From NCBI GenBank assembly GCA_003979345.1, contig RYVZ01000015.1, positions 12,916-76,915 on the forward strand: a stretch of 64,000 nt of DNA. The letters run 5' to 3'. Made by a program: the position numbers and the translations under genes. The stretch's first letter is position 1; each line of letters starts with the position of its first letter. A model generated the notes under the pieces. The model did no database searches and was not told the DNA's origin. It saw only the letters and a list, made by a program, of their open reading frames with translations. Shown here piece by piece: positions 59,270 through 64,000 of the stretch. Source of the stretch: Lachnospiraceae bacterium (GTDB lineage Bacteria > Bacillota > Clostridia > Lachnospirales > Lachnospiraceae).

Positions 59270-62242
59270 TTACCGTCCCATGATCTCACGAACCTGTGCG
59301 ACTGACGGTATCAGATATTCTTTGATCACATTGCCGTCAGCGTCAATATAGCCGAACTCCTCCAGCTTGCGCATCGTCTCTCTTGTGACGACTTTTGCCA
59401 CATCATCGACTCTGGAGCGAAGATTCTTCCCGTGGATCACCACATCATTGAACGCGTTTGAAAGTTCACGCTCCAGCATATAGCTTCCAAGCAGACGGGG
59501 CGCTTCCAGTATATTTGCCGCCTGCTCCATGATTGTATTTTTATGCTTCGTCGGATAAGGCAGTTCTCCGAACGCCTCTAAGTTCGCGGTCGGCCAAATA
59601 TACTCATCACCGTACATGATCTGTAAGCGCTGTCCGAACTCCGCCTGAACCTCGGTGCTCGACCACCAGTCCATGAATTCCCATGCCTGCTGCTCACGCT
59701 CGTCATTCGAATGGAACATGACCGTACTTTCGGCGCCGCCGCTCGTATAACGTTTGAGCTCTCCCGTCTCCTCATCAACCACACCGGGAATCAGGGATAT
59801 TTCCCATGAGTTTGCGATCTCAGGGGCTGCATTTAAGATCAGGTTGTAGGAGTTAAAATCCGCAATGCCGATCGGCAGATCTCCGTTTCTGAAATGCTGA
59901 TAAAAGTTCGGAATATCCACCGGCATATTGTATAAGGTAAACAGTTCGGTCAATTGTGTAAATCCTTCGATCGTCTCCTCACTGTCCACCGTCACGTCCA
60001 TTGCCGTCCTGCCATAAAGCGTACCGCCATTCTGGAAGATCAAAGGCGTTGTACCATGAAAGTTCCGCATAACCAGCATGGAAGCAGTCGGGTAATAAAT
60101 ATTTAAGCCTCTCATCTGTAAGTCGGGCAGCATACCGATCATTTCGTCGACGGTCTCCGGCGCCTCAAGTCCGAGCTTCTCCAAAATATCGGTACGGCAG
60201 AACATCACATAAAAGTTCATCGTCTCCGGCAGGGAATAGAATCCATCCCCGATCACCGAGGATACCAAAATTCCTTCATTATATCTGCCGAATACTTCTT
60301 TATAGTTATCAAACTTCGTCAGATCCACAAGCGCCCCGCGGATACCAAGCTCGAACGGGATTGAGTAGTTGATGCCGGTTGCAATATCCGGAGTATCCCC
60401 AGATGCATTTGATAAGACAAGCTTATTTGCATCCGTCATGATAGATAAGTCCACCTCGATTCCGGTCTGGGGCGTAAACAATTCGTCGATCATTTTCTGC
60501 ATGATCTCAACATACTGCCTCGGACGGTTCACCCATACCTGAAGATGGGACTCATCCGCATTGTTCGCCGAATAGGACTGTCCGAAGAAGGAGTATACGA
60601 ATCTCTTTAAGGACATCCAGATCCCTTCAAAGAAGTTTAAGCCTCTCGGCAGCTTTGCATCTTCCTGATAAATATAGATCCGGTCGATCGCAAGGTTGTT
60701 ATCATTGATCAGGTCGATAAAGTTTGCGATCTGGGTATTGATGGAGTTGACGCTCGTAGAAAGCTCTGCCACGCGGTAGATCAATTCATTCGGCTCATCC
60801 CCAAGGCTTTTTAGCTGCTTTGCCGCAATGATCAGATAAGCAAATGCCGCCACATCTTCGGGGTCGTCCACATCGACATACTGCGTTGCGACATCCGCCA
60901 CCTCATAAAGTCCGTCCACCCAGCCGTAAAGACGGTCCTGTACATCCGGAATATACCGCGTCAGTCTCAAATCCCTGTATTTATCCTTTTTGGTTCCGGC
61001 TACTTTGGTGACCTCCAGCGACAGATCGTTGATGCCGCTCATGATCTCATCCACCCTCTCCAACGCATAGCGGAGCGGGTCCGCACTGATCGTAAGAGAT
61101 ATGGTATGCTGTCCCTCCTCCAGATAAACGCTTAAGCGGCTGCCGTCTTCGTCCTTCAGGGATGTTGTCTTATATTTGGTCGTATATGCCATGGGATAAT
61201 TCTGAAATGCCGTATTCGGTATCTGGCCGTCGATCCGCCAGTCAACAAATACAGGAAAATCATTTTTTTCAGACTGCATATAGTTCGTGCCGATATAATA
61301 CCAGCCCGCCTGATCTACATGAAACTGATAAGTGATCTCCTGTCCTGCCGTCTTAAAAGAATCCGCATCCACCGTGTTTAGCACCGTGTCCTTTGCAGAA
61401 AGAGGAGACAGAGAAGAATTATACTCGCCGACCGCATGGATCGCGGAATCGTTGCGGGCATAGAAATCCTCTCCCTGAATCGTAATAAGCGCATTTCCTT
61501 CCGCTTTCTGCGATCCTGTGTAAGCAGCAACGCTCTGCGGTGCATCAAGTGTGATATTGCCAAGAAGAAACATACCTTCACTGACCGTAAACGTTAACAC
61601 ATGCTCTCCTTCGGTCAGCTCCACAAGCAGCGGCTCGGAGTAGCGGTAGCTCGCATCCATCAGATACTTGCTCTCCCACTGGATCTTTTTATCCGGAAGT
61701 GACACGATCTCGTTCCCGTAACGGTCAAGCTCCACGTCCTCCTCAGAGACCCATGTCGTTTCAAATGTGAGGTTTCTCGTCTCGTAAAAAGGGTATCCCC
61801 CATCGATCATCATCGCAAATTCGATCGGCAGGATCGAGCTGTCATAAGAAAGATAATCAAACCCCATCCAATAAAGCCCGGTCTGCGGTACGGTAAGCGT
61901 CACGCTGACCGTATCCCCTCCGTGCATATCGACGACTCCATTGTCATAGCCCCTGTTATCCGCCGCAAGCCTGTCGCTGTATGCTTCGTCTAAGATCTCA
62001 TCCATTGCATAGCGAATCTGTTCTCCGCCGTATACAGGTGCCGTGTAGTTTGCGCTGATCTTCGTATAGTTGGATGTCAGTCTCTCTACGCTGAAGGTTT
62101 CCCCCGCTGCGGGCATCTGAACAGAACCGGATTCCTCCTGCGCCGCAGACACCTGCGGCATCTGACCGGTCTGCGCCCCCTCAAGCGTGATGACTGCCGC
62201 CAACGCCAGCGCTGCAATTCTTTTCCATTTCCTCCGTGCCAT
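59270..62242 (-). CDS. large sugar-binding protein with N-terminal glycan-binding-like modules
   Basis: 990 residues, twice the usual solute-binding size. A signal peptide without a lipobox Cys (TLEGAQTGQMPQVSA) is followed by two related beta-sandwich modules, about residues 75-250 and 255-415 (TVSVTLTVPQTGLYWMGFDY; ITYQFHVDQAGWYYIGTNY), a helical spacer (about 420-560), and a family 1 solute-binding domain from about 565 (HLQVWVNRPRQYVEIMQKMI, GDTPDIATG). Likely captures polymer ends with its modules and hands oligosaccharides to the permeases behind it. How it is held at the surface is unclear. Confidence 0.86.
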   Translation of the reverse strand: MARRKWKRIAALALAAVITLEGAQTGQMPQVSAAQEESGSVQMPAAGETFSVERLTSNYTKISANYTAPVYGGEQIRYAMDEILDEAYSDRLAADNRGYDNGVVDMHGGDTVSVTLTVPQTGLYWMGFDYLSYDSSILPIEFAMMIDGGYPFYETRNLTFETTWVSEEDVELDRYGNEIVSLPDKKIQWESKYLMDASYRYSEPLLVELTEGEHVLTFTVSEGMFLLGNITLDAPQSVAAYTGSQKAEGNALITIQGEDFYARNDSAIHAVGEYNSSLSPLSAKDTVLNTVDADSFKTAGQEITYQFHVDQAGWYYIGTNYMQSEKNDFPVFVDWRIDGQIPNTAFQNYPMAYTTKYKTTSLKDEDGSRLSVYLEEGQHTISLTISADPLRYALERVDEIMSGINDLSLEVTKVAGTKKDKYRDLRLTRYIPDVQDRLYGWVDGLYEVADVATQYVDVDDPEDVAAFAYLIIAAKQLKSLGDEPNELIYRVAELSTSVNSINTQIANFIDLINDNNLAIDRIYIYQEDAKLPRGLNFFEGIWMSLKRFVYSFFGQSYSANNADESHLQVWVNRPRQYVEIMQKMIDELFTPQTGIEVDLSIMTDANKLVLSNASGDTPDIATGINYSIPFELGIRGALVDLTKFDNYKEVFGRYNEGILVSSVIGDGFYSLPETMNFYVMFCRTDILEKLGLEAPETVDEMIGMLPDLQMRGLNIYYPTASMLVMRNFHGTTPLIFQNGGTLYGRTAMDVTVDSEETIEGFTQLTELFTLYNMPVDIPNFYQHFRNGDLPIGIADFNSYNLILNAAPEIANSWEISLIPGVVDEETGELKRYTSGGAESTVMFHSNDEREQQAWEFMDWWSSTEVQAEFGQRLQIMYGDEYIWPTANLEAFGELPYPTKHKNTIMEQAANILEAPRLLGSYMLERELSNAFNDVVIHGKNLRSRVDDVAKVVTRETMRKLEEFGYIDADGNVIKEYLIPSVAQVREIMGR

Positions 62243-62282
62243 ACGAGCCTCCTTACTATGGAACCTTTCTTTCTAACCTCAT

Positions 62283-62341
62283 GGAGTATTTCAGGTAATC
62301 TATGATTACCTGAAATACTCCAAAGAAAACACGTGTTTTCT
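62283..62341. terminator. paired hairpins between GH51 gene and transport operon
   Basis: 62283-62321: perfect 18-bp stem (GGAGTATTTCAGGTAATC and complement, 3-nt loop). 62324-62341: AGAAAACACGTGTTTTCT palindrome. They may terminate the GH51 transcript or form a processing site in a longer one. Confidence 0.6.
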
Positions 62342-62401
62342 TTTTTGCTTTTCTATTCCATTCCGTTCTATTCCGGCTTCCGCCGCTGCGGAAACTCTTA
62401 T

Positions 62402-63904
62402 TTAGACCGTGACTTCCAGATGCAGCACACTGCATGCAGGAATGGTAAACGCAAGGCGGTCTCCCTGAACCTTGCAGCCCTCAAACCTCTCCGTATGTAC
62501 CACGTCAGGATTTTCGAACGTGTTATGGGCATGCATCTCGTTCGTCAGGATCGTTCCGCACACTTCTTTGATCTGCGTATCCGCAAGAATGCTCTCGATC
62601 TCATAATCCTTCTCTACGGACAGATTGTTGACCGTGATATGAACCTTTCCATCCTTGCCGAGGGACACAGATTCATTCAGGTTCGGAACCTTGTACTCGT
62701 CCTCTAAGCCGATCGTCTCCGTCTCTATATGACTGTCTAACAGCTCCGCATCCTGATGACACTGATACATGTGGAATACATGGTAGGTCGGCGTTAAGAT
62801 CATTTTTTCGCCTTCGGTCAGGATCACTGCCTGAAGAACGTTGACCATCTGCGCGATATTCGCCATCTTTACCCTGTCACAATGCTTGTTAAATATATTT
62901 AAGTTTATGCCCGCAACCAGGGCATCACGCATCGTATTCTGCTGATAAAGGAATCCCGGATTTGTACCAGGCTCACAGGTGTACCAAGTTCCCCATTCAT
63001 CCACGATCAGTCCGACCTTATGCTCCTTGTCATAGCAATCCATGATCGCTGCATGATGCCTGATCAGTTCTTCTATGTATAACGTCTTGCTCAGCGTCTT
63101 ATACCAGACTTTCTCATCAAAATCGAGCGCGCTGCCCTTGGTCTGCCATCCTTCGGGATGCGTATAATAATGAAGCGAAAGTCCGTCCATAAAACCGTGC
63201 GCTTCTTTGGGCGCGCGGAACGCGGTCTTCATCACGCCTTCCGTCCAGTCATAATCATCCACGTTTGGTCCGCAGCACACTTTGAAGATCTGCTTGTCGG
63301 AGCGGTAATTGCGGACATAGGTCTGGTATCTCCTATAAAGATTTGCGTAATATTCCGGCGTCATATTGCCTCCGCAGCCCCAGTTCTCATTACCGACGCC
63401 AAAATAATCAACATCCCACGGCTCTTTGCTGCCGTTCGCCGCGCGAAGATCCGCCATCGGAGAAACGCCCTCAAACGTCATGTATTCCACCCACTCGCTC
63501 ATCTCCTGCACGGTTCCGCTGCCGACATTCCCGTTAACATAAGTCTTACATCCAAGCTGTCTGCACAACTCCATAAACTCATGCGTACCAAAGCTGTTAT
63601 CTTCAACGACACCTCCCCAGTGCGTATTGATCATTTTCTTTCTCGTCCCTTTCGGTCCGATACCGTCCCTCCAGTGATATTCATCCGCAAAGCATCCGCC
63701 CGGCCATCGCAGCACCGGGATATGCATCTCCTTCAAGGCGGCTACAACGTCATTTCTCATGCCGTTCGTATTCGGGATATCCGAATGTTCTCCCACATAG
63801 ATCCCTTCATAGATACATCTCCCCAGGTGCTCCGAAAAATGTCCCTGAAGCTCCGCATTGATATGGCCTTTCTGATTCTTCGGGTTAATGTAAAGCTTAA
63901 ACAT
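62402..63904 (-). CDS. abfA: GH51 alpha-L-arabinofuranosidase
   Basis: 500 residues, no signal peptide. Releases terminal arabinofuranose from arabinan and arabinoxylan oligosaccharides in the cytoplasm. Acid/base Glu173 in GVGNENWGCGG; nucleophile Glu303 in LIVDEWGTWY; RWPGGCFADEYHWRDGIGP is the family block near residue 66. The C-terminal beta-sandwich is complete. GGAGG precedes the start at 63904; in-frame sequence to 63973 is unlikely to be translated. It lies upstream of the transporter operon. Confidence 0.96.
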   Translation of the reverse strand: MFKLYINPKNQKGHINAELQGHFSEHLGRCIYEGIYVGEHSDIPNTNGMRNDVVAALKEMHIPVLRWPGGCFADEYHWRDGIGPKGTRKKMINTHWGGVVEDNSFGTHEFMELCRQLGCKTYVNGNVGSGTVQEMSEWVEYMTFEGVSPMADLRAANGSKEPWDVDYFGVGNENWGCGGNMTPEYYANLYRRYQTYVRNYRSDKQIFKVCCGPNVDDYDWTEGVMKTAFRAPKEAHGFMDGLSLHYYTHPEGWQTKGSALDFDEKVWYKTLSKTLYIEELIRHHAAIMDCYDKEHKVGLIVDEWGTWYTCEPGTNPGFLYQQNTMRDALVAGINLNIFNKHCDRVKMANIAQMVNVLQAVILTEGEKMILTPTYHVFHMYQCHQDAELLDSHIETETIGLEDEYKVPNLNESVSLGKDGKVHITVNNLSVEKDYEIESILADTQIKEVCGTILTNEMHAHNTFENPDVVHTERFEGCKVQGDRLAFTIPACSVLHLEVTV

Positions 63905-64000
63905 ATCTGTTTCCTCCGATCTTTTCTTAATAGTTCCATCTCCTGCCACGTCTCTCCCAATAGTACTACTCACTGGATAATATGCCGAATGCAGGACGGC
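63905..64000. other. right edge, upstream of GH51 gene
   Basis: Leader of the GH51 gene with its GGAGG site. No promoter is clear within the 96 nt available. Confidence 0.3.

Noticed and set aside
47934..62242. Missing transporter ATPase as a sign of gene loss
   Set aside because: CUT1 importers of Bacillota commonly use a shared MsmX-type ATPase encoded elsewhere, so its absence is not by itself evidence of decay.

Overview
The window looks like part of the chromosome of an anaerobic, gut-type member of the Lachnospiraceae (Clostridia, Bacillota). The evidence is the AGGAGG-type ribosome binding sites, sigma-A promoters, the class III (oxygen-sensitive) ribonucleotide reductase pair NrdD/NrdG, small Cys-rich proteins typical of that family, CUT1 sugar transporters with no ATPase of their own, and a large plant-glycan locus. 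Nearly all genes lie on the minus strand. No rRNA, IS element, prophage or CRISPR array is visible; there is one tRNA (Arg, ACG) at the left edge. The species assignment is inference.

Left third (1-19,400), housekeeping, sulfur and transport: a membrane-anchored GH25 lysozyme, trpS, a damaged small gene, nifS-nifU (Fe-S assembly), metQ-metN-metI (methionine uptake) with a LysR regulator, a toxin-antitoxin relic, an Rrf2-family regulator facing cysK, a PAP2 phosphatase, a Ca2+/Na+ exchanger behind a yybP-ykoY-like (Mn2+) riboswitch, and a polyamine operon (XRE-cupin regulator, potA-potB-potC-potD). Near-identical palindromes lie in the nifS, cysK and rrf2 promoters and probably define a small Fe-S/cysteine regulon. 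The MetQ lipoprotein is circularly permuted: its two halves are in the opposite order from the family.

Middle (19,400-36,000): an RCC1-repeat fragment after an intracellular GH5 enzyme, nrdG and nrdD with an NrdR-box promoter, a two-subunit ABC exporter, a GNAT acetyltransferase, a secreted anchored protein, a VOC protein, two membrane proteins, an Rpn-like protein with an EEGR repeat, a NUDIX hydrolase, a membrane metallophosphoesterase and an ECF transporter S component.

Right third (36,000-64,000), arabinan/arabinoxylan use: GH2, two GH43 enzymes (one membrane-tethered), GH27, araD, araB, another GH43, then a run of nine genes (LamG-type lipoprotein, solute-binding lipoprotein, two permeases, a DUF5696-type protein, an NHL-propeller/TPR/Yip1-like membrane protein, two more permeases, a 990-residue solute-binding protein with glycan-binding-like N-terminal modules), and GH51 arabinofuranosidase at the right edge. 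The likely flow is surface capture and trimming of arabinose-containing glycans, import by two CUT1 systems that share a remote ATPase, cytoplasmic hydrolysis by GH51/GH43/GH27/GH2, and entry into the pentose phosphate pathway through AraB and AraD. AraA is not in the window.

Noncoding DNA holds several structured elements: a palindromic element present in two copies directly downstream of stop codons (trpS and the Cys-rich gene at 43,725), a 210-bp nested inverted-repeat element, a palindrome cluster, and several short tandem arrays.
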